The translations under genes and the position numbers were made by a program. From assembly GCA_024278035.1 (NCBI GenBank), contig JAJRUA010000168.1, positions 1 to 5,060 of the forward strand: a stretch of 5,060 nt of DNA, in the 5' to 3' direction. Origin of the DNA: Planctomycetota bacterium (GTDB lineage Bacteria > Planctomycetota > Planctomycetia > Pirellulales > Lacipirellulaceae). The notes below the pieces were generated by a model. That model saw only the letters and a list, made by a program, of their open reading frames with translations, was not told the origin of the DNA and searched no databases. This document shows, piece after piece, positions 5,059-5,060 of this stretch. The number at the start of each line of letters is the position of its first letter. Positions within the stretch are counted from its first letter, which is position 1.

Positions 5059-5060
5059 CG

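Larger units (their letters stand above)
4649..5060. other. Non-coding stretch after the PEP-CTERM gene to the window end
   Basis: These 412 bases hold the terminator (4696-4741), the second dispersed repeat copy (4730-4813) and then 247 bases without a supported gene. In that last part I see a small hairpin GCCGG-CAAAAT-CCGGC (4873-4888) and a weak promoter-like pair, TTGGCG at 4792 and TATAAA at 4814 with 16 bases between. An unassigned minus-strand open frame also runs from the window edge to a stop at 4845-4843. The last bases could be the leader of a gene beyond the window. Confidence 0.5.

Overview
The window looks like a piece of a planctomycete chromosome, probably Pirellulales-like. 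I base this on three things: an N-terminally signalled, C-terminal PEP-CTERM surface protein, a large family-typical sialate O-acetylesterase, and a protein tail of the pilin/GspK-associated kind common in Planctomycetes and Verrucomicrobia. Long intergenic stretches full of small palindromes and dispersed repeats also fit. No taxonomic marker gene is present, so the assignment is inference.

Layout, all genes on the + strand. (1) 1-1745: a two-gene unit. The 3' end of a large envelope or pilus-associated protein overlaps by 4 bp (GTGA) a membrane-anchored thioredoxin-like protein with a WCGPC active site. The overlap and an upstream GGAG suggest translational coupling. (2) 1746-2082: no convincing gene. 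It holds a long inverted repeat built from two REP-like hairpins, a short minus-strand open frame that may be a gene remnant, and a hairpin plus T-tract terminator. (3) 2083-3618: a secreted sialate O-acetylesterase (SASA/SGNH-type) with all its signature blocks. (4) 3619-3988: a dispersed-repeat copy, a good sigma70-type promoter and a structured leader of about 140 nt. (5) 3989-4648: a PEP-CTERM surface protein with a laminin-B-like body, followed by a very strong intrinsic terminator (4696-4741) that runs straight into a second copy of the dispersed repeat. (6) 4814-5060: no supported gene.

The three transcription units share an envelope theme. One is a pilus/secretion-like protein with a thioredoxin that would act outside the cytoplasm, one is an exported carbohydrate esterase, and one is an exosortase-sorted surface protein. 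Nothing in the sequence shows that they act in one pathway.

The most interesting feature is architectural. The PEP-CTERM gene, with its own promoter, structured leader and terminator, sits as a self-contained cassette of about 1 kb between two direct repeats of about 85 bp, whose last 47 bases are identical at 46 positions. The REP-like palindromes and the leader are the other items worth following. I did not find a clear new multi-gene system.
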